From: Ancylomarina sp. 16SWW S1-10-2
GTDB lineage: Bacteria > Bacteroidota > Bacteroidia > Bacteroidales > Marinifilaceae
DNA: 64,000 bases
Direction: 5' to 3'
Assembly (NCBI RefSeq): GCF_009669305.1
Contig: NZ_SADB01000004.1
Span: 1-64,000, forward strand
Below, one piece after another: positions 1 to 9,900 of the stretch. The notes under the pieces are model-generated. The model ran no database searches. It was given only the letters and a program-made list of their open reading frames with translations, and was not told the origin of the DNA. Each line of letters opens with the position of its first letter. Position 1 is the stretch's first letter. The translations under genes were made by a program, and so were the position numbers.

Positions 1-1
1 T

Positions 2-139
2 GATGGAATAACAAATGAAAAAGTACAATGGGTTCAAGATAAACTAAATAATAGGCCTAGAAAGCGTCTAAATTACTTGACTCCAAATGAAAAATATAAT
101 TATGTTGTAAATAATCAAAAAGTTGCATTTGCAACTTGA
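2..139 (+). mobile_element. IS30-family transposase, C-terminal end only (cut by window start)
   Basis: An open frame enters the window at base 2 and ends with TGA at 137-139. Its 45 residues contain VQDKLNNRPRKRLNYLTPNE followed by a short tail ending VAFAT, which is the characteristic C-terminus of IS30-family transposases (DDE integrase core), the enzymes that cut and join the element's ends. A perfect 8-bp inverted repeat around a 2-bp centre (AAGTTGCA-TT-TGCAACTT, 120-137) overlaps the stop codon and may form part of the right end of the element. The rest of the transposase lies outside the window. The next gene begins only 7 bases after the stop, so the insertion lies very close to its 5' end. 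Confidence 0.85.
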
Positions 140-146
140 ATTCAGG

Positions 147-914
147 ATGATTAAAAAATCGTCAAATCCATATTATCATATTTTTTACTGGATTTTTGTT
201 CTTCTAATTTTAACGCTAGTTTTCGGATTATCATGGGGAAATAATATTGCTGCATTTTTCTTTATAAGTATGCTTTTGCCAATCGTACTTGGCACGTCGT
301 ATTTCTTTAATTATTTTCTTGTTCCTCGATATTATCTGCAAAAAAAATATGTTAGGTTTGGCTTATATTCTTTTTATACGGCGATAATATCGATGTATTT
401 GGAGACAATTGTGCTGATGTTTTCTTTTATATATCTTGGTAATTTTAGCTTTAGCAACCTAGGTCCGAATGCCTCAAATACATTTCTGTTGGCCGCTCTA
501 CTTTATTTGATGGTATTTATTGGTTCTTTTCTGTTATTGAGTCGGCAGATTAGGGAAAAACAGCAAATTATTCAAGAATTTATGCTTGAAAAAGAAAAGA
601 TGAAACAAACCTATCTTGAGATTATTTCCAATCGAAAAACAAGTAAAATTAAGTATGAGGATATCATTTATATTGAAAGTTTATCCGACTATGTAAATAT
701 TCATACCAGTAGTGAAGAAATAAAAACGAAAGAAAAAATCAGTAATTTGGAAGATAGATTACCGGAGAATTTTTTACGGATTCATCGTTCTTTTATTATT
801 AATAAAGGAAGACTTAAGCGTTTTTCTTACGACCATATTTTAGTAGATGATATCCAATTAAATATCGGACGGACTTATAGGAAACAAGTTAAAGAATCCT
901 TGGGAGTAAATTAA
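147..914 (+). CDS. Membrane-anchored LytTR-domain transcriptional regulator
   Basis: A 255-residue protein. The first half (about residues 8-135) has four hydrophobic segments likely to span the inner membrane. A charged, helical linker follows (about 136-165, REKQQIIQEFMLEKEKMKQ), then a C-terminal LytTR DNA-binding domain (about 168-255) with the family's YIESLSDYVNIHT and LPENFLRIHRSFIINK patterns. LytTR domains bind short direct repeats in promoters; here the sensor and the DNA-binding part seem to be on one chain, with no receiver or kinase domain. The ATG at 147 is chosen because an upstream TTG at 123 would lie inside the preceding transposase gene. The start sits 7 bases after the IS30 transposase stop, so expression could be driven or disrupted by that element. 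The target genes are unknown. Confidence 0.8.
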   Translation: MIKKSSNPYYHIFYWIFVLLILTLVFGLSWGNNIAAFFFISMLLPIVLGTSYFFNYFLVPRYYLQKKYVRFGLYSFYTAIISMYLETIVLMFSFIYLGNFSFSNLGPNASNTFLLAALLYLMVFIGSFLLLSRQIREKQQIIQEFMLEKEKMKQTYLEIISNRKTSKIKYEDIIYIESLSDYVNIHTSSEEIKTKEKISNLEDRLPENFLRIHRSFIINKGRLKRFSYDHILVDDIQLNIGRTYRKQVKESLGVN

Positions 915-930
915 ATTTAGTGCTATACAA

Positions 931-975
931 AGAAAAAAGCTCATTGTTTCAAGTGAAAGGATGAGCTTCTTTTAT
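931..975 (+). terminator. Rho-independent terminator after the LytTR gene
   Basis: AAGCTCAT (937-944) pairs with ATGAGCTT (961-968) around a 16-base loop and is followed by CTTTTAT. It begins about 20 bases after the LytTR stop. Confidence 0.65.
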
Positions 976-985
976 ATCAATTTAA

Positions 986-1464
986 GGTTCTACTACCATT
1001 TTAGTGGAAATACGTCAATTACGGTATGAATTTGATGAAATAGCTCATACCCGTCATCCTGATTCCGATAACCAAAGAAAAATTCCACAATCTTAATCAT
1101 ATCTTATCAAAACATTTTGAGAGTGTTTTGTTAGGCAGAAACCAGTAAATGGCCTCAGAAGGTGATGGGTAAGAATACAAAGAAATCATTAGTAAAACTG
1201 GGAAGCTCGGAGGAACGAGGAGATCACCCAGTTGCACTTATGATATCTGAAGTATTTACCCTGAGTCTTATGGAGACTTGATCTTTTGTTTCTTTTGGAT
1301 TAAGCCAAAAGAAAAATAAAATAAAAGATATAATTTAGTTTTTACGAGATATTGTAGAAGATTAAAACTCGTTTAATATTGAAGAGTTTAAAGAATTTAC
1401 TTAAATTTCAAACTAATATTCACTATGATATTGTAAGGTCATCCACTAAAATCGTAGTAGAACC
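986..1464. mobile_element. MITE-like element with 23-bp terminal inverted repeats and 8-bp target duplication
   Basis: The ends 986-1008 (GGTTCTACTACCATTTTAGT then GGA) and 1442-1464 are inverted copies with one mismatch in 23 bases. Immediately outside, CAATTTAA occurs at 978-985 and again at 1465-1472, a perfect 8-bp direct duplication. The 479-bp interior has no open reading frame worth calling. Structure plus 8-bp duplication indicates a transposed, non-autonomous element or an internally deleted insertion sequence. ISL3-family elements make 8-bp duplications and have ends starting with GG, so that is the best guess for the mobilising family, but no transposase is present here to confirm it. 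Confidence 0.8.
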
Positions 1465-1548
1465 CAATTTAATTGTAATTTTTCACACTTACTAGTTATT
1501 CAAAGCATGTAAGCCAATACAACTATTTAAAACTCCGAAATCATAATT

Positions 1549-2340
1549 CTACAACTCATAAACTCCGCTTTCCAAACTTACAAATTCATTTTTCATGGCT
1601 TGATGCAGGTTTGTGATTTTCTCAAGAGCATTGTCGCCCATTAGTATTTTTTGACCTGTGAGTATGGCAGGTTTATCTTCAGCTTTTGCTAAAAAGGTGT
1701 TAAGAAAATCAATCCCTTTTTGTGTTTCATCTTGCGATGATATTTTCTTGAAACCTAGAGAATCCAAATGCTCTTTCAATTGCTGACTTGTTATCAGGTG
1801 GTTATGAGCTGCTTCATCAACCCAAGGAAGTGGGTAGTTTGGTGTATTATCACTCTTTTTAAGTACATCGTAATAGATAAATCGACCACCATTTTTAAGT
1901 ACTCTTTTGACTTCCGAGTAGAGTTTAACTTTATCCGCTATACACATTTGAACATGCTGTGTAATAATCAAATCAAAATAATCTGAAGGGTAGGGAAGAT
2001 CAGTTGCATCAGCTTGTTTAAAAAGAGTTTGCTTCTCAAAACCGATCAATTCAGATAGTGAATTTGCCGTTTCGATATTCCGATCAGAATAGTCAATACC
2101 ATGAACCATGCAATGGTACTTTTCGGCTATCATTCTACAAGTACCGCCCAATCCACAACCCATATCGAGTACCAAAGAATCCTTGTTTAGCTCAATTTGA
2201 GAGAAGAGTTCTTCGCTAACAGCTCGACCACGAACGTGAAATTCATCGAAAGCAGAGGTGTGTTTTCGAGTGATATCTGCCTTGGAGATGCTCATTTTAT
2301 CTAAGGCAGCAAGAATAGCTTGGTATTGATTGGGTTTCAT
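1549..2340 (-). CDS. Class I SAM-dependent methyltransferase
   Basis: A 263-residue protein of the Methyltransf_11 type. The SAM-binding glycine-rich motif LDMGCGLGG lies at about residues 58-66, followed by the acidic ribose-binding strand (VHGIDYSDRN), ADATDLPYPSDYFDLI and the KRVLKNGGRFIYYDVL strand expected of this fold. The order and spacing resemble small-molecule methyltransferases related to sarcosine/dimethylglycine and ubiquinone-type enzymes, but the substrate cannot be told. The ATG at 2340 is preferred: a 22-residue upstream extension to 2406 is basic and hydrophobic-poor and does not match the family. The gene is alone on this strand, just beyond the MITE-like element. Confidence 0.8.
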   Translation of the reverse strand: MKPNQYQAILAALDKMSISKADITRKHTSAFDEFHVRGRAVSEELFSQIELNKDSLVLDMGCGLGGTCRMIAEKYHCMVHGIDYSDRNIETANSLSELIGFEKQTLFKQADATDLPYPSDYFDLIITQHVQMCIADKVKLYSEVKRVLKNGGRFIYYDVLKKSDNTPNYPLPWVDEAAHNHLITSQQLKEHLDSLGFKKISSQDETQKGIDFLNTFLAKAEDKPAILTGQKILMGDNALEKITNLHQAMKNEFVSLESGVYEL

Positions 2341-2566
2341 GTTACAAAGAAAGTAAAGAATGCTGATTTTGAATTGATGGTGGCGTAAATTAGTGCTTTT
2401 ATTCAAGGCAATACTTCAACTATGCTCATCGATAACTGATAACCGAAATCCAAATCTTAATAGTTATAAGTATTTCTATCTCCCATGAATTTTCTTACTT
2501 TTAAGTTTTGTAAACAGAAGGAGAGGTTTTGTGACGACCTTTTCATTTTAAAATTAATATTCGATT

Positions 2567-3331
2567 ATGAAGATTATATCCTATAACCTAAATGGCATAC
2601 GTGCCGCTATAAGTAAAGATTTGGTAGGCTGGTTAAAAGCCGAAAATCCAGACATTTTATGCGTTCAAGAAACCAAAGCTCAGCCTGAGCAAATCGAGTC
2701 TCATCTTTTTGAAGAATTAGGCTACCATTGCTACTGGCATTCTGCTGTAAAGAAAGGTTACTCGGGCGTTGGAATCCTAACCAAAGTGAAACCTAACAAG
2801 GTTTATATTGGTGTCGATAATGATGAATTTGACGTGGAAGGACGCGCCATTCGTGCCGATTTCGATGGTTTCTCTGTTATGTCAACTTATCATCCATCGG
2901 GAACAACAGGAGGTCCTCGTCAGGAATATAAAATGAATTGGTTGAACTATTTCCATAGCTATATTCAGGAATTAAAAAAGGAAATTCCGAACCTAATAAT
3001 TGCTGGTGACTACAACATTTGTCATAAGCCAATTGATATTAACAAGCCAGAGAAAAAGAAAAATGTATCAGGTTTCCTTCCAGAGGAAAGGGAATGGGTT
3101 TCTGAGTTTATAGCTTCAGGATTCATTGATAGTTTTAGAGTATTCGACCAATCACCAGATAAGTATTCGTGGTGGAGCTACAGAGCAGGTTCTCGTGGCA
3201 AAAATTTGGGTTGGCGTATCGATTATCATATGGTGAGTGAAAGCCTTCGAGAGAAGCTTACAGGCGCTTCAATCCTTGCCGATATTGTGCATTCTGATCA
3301 TTGCCCTGTGGTAGTTGAACTAGATGCTTAA
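2567..3331 (+). CDS. xth: Exodeoxyribonuclease III (AP endonuclease)
   Basis: A 254-residue endonuclease/exonuclease/phosphatase-fold enzyme that cuts DNA 5' to abasic sites and trims 3' blocked ends in base-excision repair. All signature blocks are visible: N-terminal MKIISYNLNGIRAA, the metal-binding glutamate in VQETKAQ (about residue 37), the catalytic AGDYNICH block, the WWSYRAGSRGKNLGWRIDY segment and the C-terminal SDHCPVVVEL with the catalytic Asp-His pair. Length equals the usual ExoA/ExoIII size. It appears monocistronic; the downstream region is filled with palindromes rather than a single clean terminator. Confidence 0.95.
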   Translation: MKIISYNLNGIRAAISKDLVGWLKAENPDILCVQETKAQPEQIESHLFEELGYHCYWHSAVKKGYSGVGILTKVKPNKVYIGVDNDEFDVEGRAIRADFDGFSVMSTYHPSGTTGGPRQEYKMNWLNYFHSYIQELKKEIPNLIIAGDYNICHKPIDINKPEKKKNVSGFLPEEREWVSEFIASGFIDSFRVFDQSPDKYSWWSYRAGSRGKNLGWRIDYHMVSESLREKLTGASILADIVHSDHCPVVVELDA

Positions 3332-3336
3332 TAGCT

Positions 3337-3895
3337 AAGCCAGATTTGTAATCTGGCTTATTGGAGTTGGCGATTTACAATCGCCTTTTGTTATTCCTGA
3401 GGGTCTCACTTTTTTGTTGAGGCTTTCAGTAAGAAGTTTGTTTGAGAATTAATCATACTCTGACATATACAGCTTGCTTACAGTCAGAGCATGATGATAT
3501 TATCCGCAGAAGCAGAGCAAGCTAACCCAGATTTGTAATCTAGGTTTAAGGAGTTAGCGATTTGCAATCGCTCTTTATGAAGATTTACAAGGAGATTACA
3601 AATCTCCAACTCGATACCTGCAGATTACAACCGAGTTTACGAGCTCATGAGAGAATCGAATAAATCCGCAGGAGCGAAAGAAGCTAGCCCAGATTTGCAA
3701 TCTGGGCTTAATGAGTTGGCGATTTACAATCGTTTTAGTACATGAAAAAAGGAGATTAAAAATCTCCAACTTTAAACCTGCAGATTATAAATCTGCAGGA
3801 GCGAGGTAGCTAGCCCAGATTTGTAATCTGGGTTTGATGAGTTAGCGATTTGCAATCGCTTTTAGTATATGATAAACGGAGGTTCTAAACCTCCA
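3337..3895. repeat. Array of about a dozen short palindromes sharing a GATT-NNN-AATC core
   Basis: In about 560 bases there are at least eleven dyads: 3337-3359, 3369-3385, 3525-3546, 3556-3572, 3591-3607, 3686-3708, 3718-3734, 3751-3767, 3777-3799, 3812-3833, 3844-3860, with a variant at 3879-3895. Nearly all share a GATT-N3-AATC centre (for example AGATTTGTAATCT, CGATTTACAATCG), while outer arms differ but stay complementary (AAGCC/GGCTT, GGCG/CGCC, AGCCC/GGGCT, GGAG/CTCC, CCTGC/GCAGG). A composite unit, CCCAGATT dyad then GAGTTGGCGATT dyad, recurs four times, and two GGAGATT...AATCTCCAACT units lie between. There is no CRISPR-like constant repeat or spacer size. It resembles REP/BIME-type intergenic repeat clusters. 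Confidence 0.8.
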
Positions 3896-3920
3896 ACTCA
3901 ATACTCTGCAGGAGAAAATC

Positions 3921-3965
3921 AAAATAAAAGCCGTCAGAATAGATATTCTGATGGCTTTCTTTGAT
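3921..3965. terminator. Terminator-like hairpin in the gap before the AsmA-like gene
   Basis: AAAGCCGTCAGAATA pairs with ATTCTGATGGCTTT across 3927-3958, with A-rich sequence before and a CTTTGATTTT tail after, so it could act on either strand. It is far (about 600 bases) from xth, with the palindrome array between. The rest of 3966-4159 shows nothing supportable. Confidence 0.45.
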
Positions 3966-4159
3966 TTTATCAAGTTCATGAGAATATTGTAAATAAACCT
4001 CTATAAGCTTATCATTTTTTTCAATCAGAAACTCGACAAAAAGAATAAATAATACACTAAGTTTGTGCTCGATTTTAGAATTGACCTTTAATAAGTTCAA
4101 TCAATGTAAATCTGTAACTATTACCTTCATTATTAAGAAACGATTACAATCCTGTCCAT

Positions 4160-6340
4160 ATGAAAATCCAATTATCAAAGAAAAAGAAGATTCTAATCTC
4201 AATTTTTGCCCTTCTTTTTATTCTGTTTTTCTTCTTATCCTCCCTAGTTAAATACTGGGTGGTGAAAAATAGTGAGGAATTGGTAGGTCGTAAGCTCGAA
4301 ATTTCGGAATTACATTTTAATTATGCTCAGGTTGCCCTTGGCGTAAAAGGATTCAATCTTTTTGAAGAAGATAAAACAAATACTTTCGTAGCTTTTAATG
4401 AACTGCGTGTTAACTTTTCTCCTTGGTATTTATTGGGAGGCGAATATGCCTTTTCAGAAATTTATCTCGATGGTTTAAATGTATCCGTAATTCAAGATAG
4501 CTTAGGTTTTAATTTTGATAGTCTGATTCCAGTTCAGGATTCTGTTGTTGAGGAGCCAAGTGAGAAAAAAGACTTGAAATTCTCCATTAAGAATATTCAG
4601 TTTAAGAATGGGTCTGTTCGTTATATCGATGAGGTTAAAGAGAATACCATTGCCTTTGAGAAGATGGATTTAAAACTGCCGCTTATCGCATGGAATAATC
4701 AGAAATCGGAAATGGGTGTCGACTTTGCCATGGGAGATAAGGGGAGAGTTCAAGTTGCTGCCGATATCGACCATGCTAAGAATGCTTATACGATAGATAT
4801 CTCTACACAGTCTGTCGATTTGGAACCCATAAGGGTTTATTTGTCTGATTATATTGATATTTCAGCCATTTCGGGACAACTAAATACGACTATTCATTTA
4901 CTTGGAAGCATTGATAATCCGATGAATTTGATTGTATCTGGACAAACAAATGTTCTTGATTTTGAGATGATTGATAGTGCTGATAAAAAGTTGTTTGCAG
5001 CTAAAAAAGTTGATGTTGATCTAGATTCTCTGAATATTGGTACAGAATATTACGAAATTGGAGATATTAAAGTTGACTCACCTGAGATTTACGCTAGTTT
5101 AGACAAGGAATCTAGTAATATTGAGCGAGTGATAGCGCCTTACATGAAAGCTGATTCCTTAGCACAAGATACGCTTCAAGTAGAGGTCGATTCTTCAAAT
5201 ATGTTTTATCAGGTTAAAAGTATATCGGTAAATAATGGTTTGGTCAACTTTAGGGATAACACCTTAAATCGACCTTTTGTTTACGATTTGTCAAATATCA
5301 CTTTCAAGATGGGTATGCTTTCCGAAAAGGTAGATTCAATACCTCTATCTTATTCGATGAATCTGCACGGAGCAGGCCGTTCGGAAGGAGAGGGAACATT
5401 TAGTTTAAAAGATCTTTCATCGGTAAACTTTAAGAATAAGCTTGAAAATCTAGATATGATGAGCTTTTCACCCTACACCGAGTTTTATATTGCTCGTCCT
5501 ATTACGCAAGGCGGATTCAATTATAATACCAATCTTGCAATGTCTGCTACTCAGCTTAAGAATGAGAATCATATTCATATTTCGGAATTGGATTTTGGTA
5601 ATAAAACCAAGGATAAGAATACGTTTAAAGCACCAGTTCGATTGGCTTTATATCTACTAAAGGATAAAGATGATCAGATTGAGTTTGATTTACCTGTATC
5701 GGGTAATCCTGAAGATCCTGATTTTAGAGTCGGCAAGATAGTTTGGAAAACCTTATTGAAATTTCTGATTAAAACAGCGAGTCAACCTTTTAATATTCTA
5801 GGAAACTTAGCTGGAGGTGATCCTGAAAGTATCAAAAGTATACCTTTTCAGCTACTACAAGATAGTTTGGATGCAACGCAGAAGAAGAATTTGAGGCAGA
5901 TTGCAACTATTTTAACCAAGAAAGATGAGTTAAGTTTTTCATTTATTCAGGAAACGAACTTGAAAAACGAAAAAGAATTGTTGGCTCTCAAGAATTCAAT
6001 AAAAACTTACTGTACAGCTCAAGGTATTGCGTCTCCCAATCTTTCCAATGATAAATTAAAAAGTTGGGCGATCTCAAATTCTGATTTCATGGCTTATATA
6101 AACCCTAATTCTGAAGAGGAAATCAGTTTATCTTCTCTTTGTAGTAAGAAGGTTGGAAGGTTAAAGGTCGATTCCATGTTTATGAATTTGCTTCAAACTC
6201 GAAACACGGTTTTGAATATTTTTATGAAGGATAGTTTGGCTTTGGATGAGGCATCTTTTAAAGTGAAAACAGCCGATTTGAGAAACATGCCTGAGCAACT
6301 TAAGTCGCCTAATTATAGAGTCGAAGTTTCTTTGAAGTAG
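4160..6340 (+). CDS. AsmA/TamB-like DUF748 envelope protein
   Basis: A 726-residue protein with a basic N-terminus and one hydrophobic segment (about residues 10-32, ILISIFALLFILFFFLSSL), then a long beta-rich region without cysteine motifs. The post-membrane stretch (VGRKLEISELHFNYAQVALGVKGFNLFEE, FSPWYLLGGEYAFSEIYLDGL) and later SGNPEDPDFRVGKIVWKTLLKFLIKTASQPF are typical of the DUF748/AsmA clan. Family members are anchored in the inner membrane and span the periplasm as a hydrophobic groove thought to move phospholipid toward the outer membrane; that role is inferred from the family. The ATG at 4160 is the only start giving the basic N-terminus. The gene stands alone, ending in a strong terminator. 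Confidence 0.75.
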   Translation: MKIQLSKKKKILISIFALLFILFFFLSSLVKYWVVKNSEELVGRKLEISELHFNYAQVALGVKGFNLFEEDKTNTFVAFNELRVNFSPWYLLGGEYAFSEIYLDGLNVSVIQDSLGFNFDSLIPVQDSVVEEPSEKKDLKFSIKNIQFKNGSVRYIDEVKENTIAFEKMDLKLPLIAWNNQKSEMGVDFAMGDKGRVQVAADIDHAKNAYTIDISTQSVDLEPIRVYLSDYIDISAISGQLNTTIHLLGSIDNPMNLIVSGQTNVLDFEMIDSADKKLFAAKKVDVDLDSLNIGTEYYEIGDIKVDSPEIYASLDKESSNIERVIAPYMKADSLAQDTLQVEVDSSNMFYQVKSISVNNGLVNFRDNTLNRPFVYDLSNITFKMGMLSEKVDSIPLSYSMNLHGAGRSEGEGTFSLKDLSSVNFKNKLENLDMMSFSPYTEFYIARPITQGGFNYNTNLAMSATQLKNENHIHISELDFGNKTKDKNTFKAPVRLALYLLKDKDDQIEFDLPVSGNPEDPDFRVGKIVWKTLLKFLIKTASQPFNILGNLAGGDPESIKSIPFQLLQDSLDATQKKNLRQIATILTKKDELSFSFIQETNLKNEKELLALKNSIKTYCTAQGIASPNLSNDKLKSWAISNSDFMAYINPNSEEEISLSSLCSKKVGRLKVDSMFMNLLQTRNTVLNIFMKDSLALDEASFKVKTADLRNMPEQLKSPNYRVEVSLK

Positions 6341-6346
6341 ACAAAT

Positions 6347-6380
6347 AGAAAACCCCAGATGGGTTGTCTGGGGTTTAAAA
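6347..6380 (+). terminator. Rho-independent terminator after the AsmA-like gene
   Basis: AAACCCCAGA (6350-6359) pairs perfectly with TCTGGGGTTT (6367-6376) around a 7-base loop, seven bases or so after the stop codon. The T tract is short. Confidence 0.75.
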
Positions 6381-6974
6381 GCTTAGTTGTAAGTGATTCA
6401 GAAATACAATTAAAGCTTAATGGAATGTCTCATAAACCTTTTTGTAGTTTAATCGACATGATAAGTATTTGCTTGACTTATCGTCAGATGCAAGCGACTG
6501 ATTATATGAATTGTATAAAAGTATCAGTGTGCAAAGATATTCTAATTGATGACTTTATAAAATGCTGTGAAATCGTGAGTTAGTTTTAAAGCCTTTTTTT
6601 TATAAGTAAATAGGATGAATATCATGTAATTCACGTTAAACGGCTAGTATATAATCTATATATATAGATTCTGAATTGATGAAAGTGCCATATTTTTACA
6701 GTAAGTTATATAATATGATGAATATTAATTTGAATCAACTTGTATTGGATTGTTGTTTTTTATCCAAATATTTGTGATCTAAATAATATGATAAGAGATT
6801 AGAAATCGAACAATATCAACCTCAATATTTTGATGCTGATCAGAGGAATATAACCAAAGAAAAAGATTAAATTTGTCAGAATGTGATCTGAAAAGCTAGT
6901 TTTGGAGTTGATTTTTAATGTTTTGATTAGCTAGTAATTCACTCGCCTTTAGTAATTTCAATATATACATATCG
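6381..6974. other. Long intergenic region upstream of dnaE
   Basis: About 590 bases of AT-rich sequence with frequent stops in all frames. An open frame of 74 codons starting at 6359 is seeded in the terminator hairpin and has no protein-like composition, so it is not called. A small AT-only palindrome lies at about 6647-6668. No convincing gene, RNA or promoter with both boxes was found. Confidence 0.5.
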
Positions 6975-9900
6975 ATGTCTAAATTTACACACCTACACGT
7001 TCACTCTCAATATTCCATTCTCGACGGCGCTTCAAAAATTAAGCGGATGATCGATAAAGTTAAGGAAGACGGCATGTCTGCTATTGCTTTAACTGATCAT
7101 GGAAATATGTTCGGAATAAAGGAACTGCATTCTGTAGCTACTTCAAATGGTATTAAACCGATATTGGGTATTGAAGCATATGTTGCTCGTCGTACGCGTT
7201 TCGATAAAAAAGAGAGACAAGATAGATCGGGATATCATCTGATTATTCTAGCCAAAAACAAGGTGGGATATCATAATTTAATGCGTTTAGCTTCTGCTGG
7301 ATATGTTGATGGCTTTTATTATAAACCGCGTATTGACAGGGAATTGTTGGAAAAATATCACGAAGGTTTGATTATTTCAACAGCTTGCTTGGGTGGTGAA
7401 GTTCCACAGCTTATTATGAAAGAGCGATGGACTGAATTGGACGAGACTATAGATTGGTATAAAAAAATATTTGGAGAGGATTATTATTTGGAGGTGATGC
7501 GTCACAAAACCAACGATCCTGTAAAGAATGCTGATATTTATGACAATCAGGAATTGTGCAATAAGAAGATTTTAGAGCTTTCTAAAAAGCATAATGTGAA
7601 GGTTATTGCGACCAACGATTCTCACTTTTTGAACGAAGAAGATGCTGATGCGCATGACCTGCTTATATGTTTGAATACAGGTAAAGATCTTGATGATCCA
7701 ACTCGTATGCGCTACACTAAGCAAGAGTTTTTGAAAACAACAGCTCAAATGAGCGAGCTTTTTGCTGATATACCTGAAGCTATTTCAAATACTCAAGAAA
7801 TTGCCGATAAGGTTGAGAATTATGAGCTGAATATGTCTCCATTAATGCCCGATTTTCCATTGCCAGAAGGTTTTGATGATGCTGATGAGTATTTGCGTCA
7901 TTTGTCCTACGAAGGTGCTTATGAACGATGGGGAAAAGATTTACCTGCGAGTTATATAGAGCGTTTAGATTTCGAGCTTGATACGATTAAGAAAATGGGT
8001 TTCCCAGGTTATTTCTTGATTACTTGGGATTTTATTAAAGCCGCCCGAGATATGGGAGTGGTTGTTGGACCTGGCCGTGGTTCGGCTGCTGGTTCGGTTG
8101 TTGCCTACAGTATTAAAATTACCAATATAGACCCAATTAAATACGATTTGCTTTTTGAGCGTTTTTTGAATCCAGATCGTATTTCAATGCCCGATATTGA
8201 TATTGACTTTGATGATGATGGTCGTCAGCAAGTTATGGATTGGGTAACTAAAAAATATGGACACGATAGAGTATCACACATTGTCACCTTTGGAACCATG
8301 GCCGCCAAATCATCTATTAAGGATGTGGCGCGTGTGCTTCATTTACCACTATCTGAGTCAAACCGCTTGGCTAAGCTGGTTCCTGATGGTCCAAAAATGA
8401 GTTTAGCAAAAGCTTTTAAAGAGGTTCCAGAACTAAATGATGAAAGAACATCGGATGATCAATTAGTTGCTCAAACACTTGGTTTTGCTGAGAATCTTGA
8501 AGGTTCTGTCCGCCAAACGGGAGTACATGCCTGCGGTGTTTTAATTGGTCGTGACGACCTAACTGAGCATATTCCTGTTATGCAAGTAAAAGGGATAAAT
8601 TTACTTGTTACCCAATACGACGGTCGGTTTGTTGAGGATGTAGGCATGCTTAAGATGGACTTTTTGGGACTGAAGACTTTGTCTATTATTAAGGATGCGC
8701 TTGCCAATGTGAAGCTATCCAAGGGTATTGATCTTGATATTGATACGATTCCAATTGATGATGAGCTAACTTTCGAGCTATTTTCTCATGGTGAAACAAC
8801 AGGTATTTTTCAGTTTGAATCACCTGGAATGAAAAAGCACTTGAAAGGTTTGAAACCTAACCGTTTTGAAGATCTTGTGGCAATGAATGCGCTTTATCGT
8901 CCAGGACCAATGCAGTATATTCCCAATTTTATAAATCGTAAGCATGGTATCGAAGAGATTGTCTATGATCATCCTATCATGGAAGAATATCTGAAGGATA
9001 CCTATGGAATTACCGTTTATCAGGAGCAAGTAATGCTTCAGTCGAGAGCATTGGGAGGATTTACGCGTGGTATGTCTGACTCTTTGCGTAAAGCGATGGG
9101 TAAGAAAAAGATAGCTGAAATGGATAAGCTTAAAGTTAAATTTATCGAAGGTTGTTTGGCCAACGATAAATTTATTGAGGGTTTTGACAAGGAAGTTAAG
9201 GGGAAAGGAAAGACCTTTAAAATGAGGGTTTCTGAGGATAAAGAGGTGACTCGTAACATTGAGAAACCTGAAGATTTGATTGATAAAATTTGGCTCGATT
9301 GGGAGGCATTTGCTCAGTATGCTTTTAATAAATCTCACTCGGTTTGTTATGCTTATATTGCTTATCAAACAGGTTATCTTAAGGCGCATCATCCAGCAGA
9401 ATTTATGGCAGCGGTACTTAGTCGTAACCTCTCTGATATCGATAAAGTAACCATCTTCATGGATGAGTGTAAGCGTATGCGTTTGCCGGTTTTAGGTCCA
9501 GATGTAAATGAATCTTATCTTCGATTTACAGTAAATAAAGAAGGTGCTGTTCGGTTTGGAATGGCTGCAATTAAAGGCGTTGGAGAAGCTGCTGCTGTAG
9601 ATATTATCAAAGAAAGAGAGAATGGTGACTTCAAGGATATTTTTGATTTTGTAGAACGTGTTAACCTTCGAACAGTTAATAAGCGTACCCTTGAAAATTT
9701 AGCCATGTCTGGTGGTTTCGATAGCTTTGAATTTAATCGTAGCCAGTATTTTGCCACCGATGATTTTGATATCAGTTTTATTGAGCTTTTATCCAAATAT
9801 GGAAACAAGTTACAGGCTGAACATGATATGGCGCAACAAACGCTTTTTGGTGGTGTTGAAGATTATGTGGTTACGCCTCCTAAAGTGCCAAGCTCGGGAG

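Noticed and set aside
3337..3895. Possible CRISPR array
   Set aside because: The palindromes differ in outer sequence and spacing and there are no constant-length spacers or cas genes.
3885..4100. 71-codon minus-strand reading frame
   Set aside because: It passes through the terminator-like hairpin and part of a palindrome, with no family resemblance or start signal.
6359..6583. 74-codon plus-strand reading frame after the AsmA-like gene
   Set aside because: It starts inside the terminator loop and has an unprotein-like composition.
6647..6668. AT-only hairpin upstream of dnaE
   Set aside because: Alternating TA sequence forms trivial palindromes in AT-rich DNA; no other signal supports it.
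8820..9392. 190-codon minus-strand frame inside dnaE
   Set aside because: It is the shadow of the conserved polymerase palm/fingers region; all codon constraint is on the plus strand.
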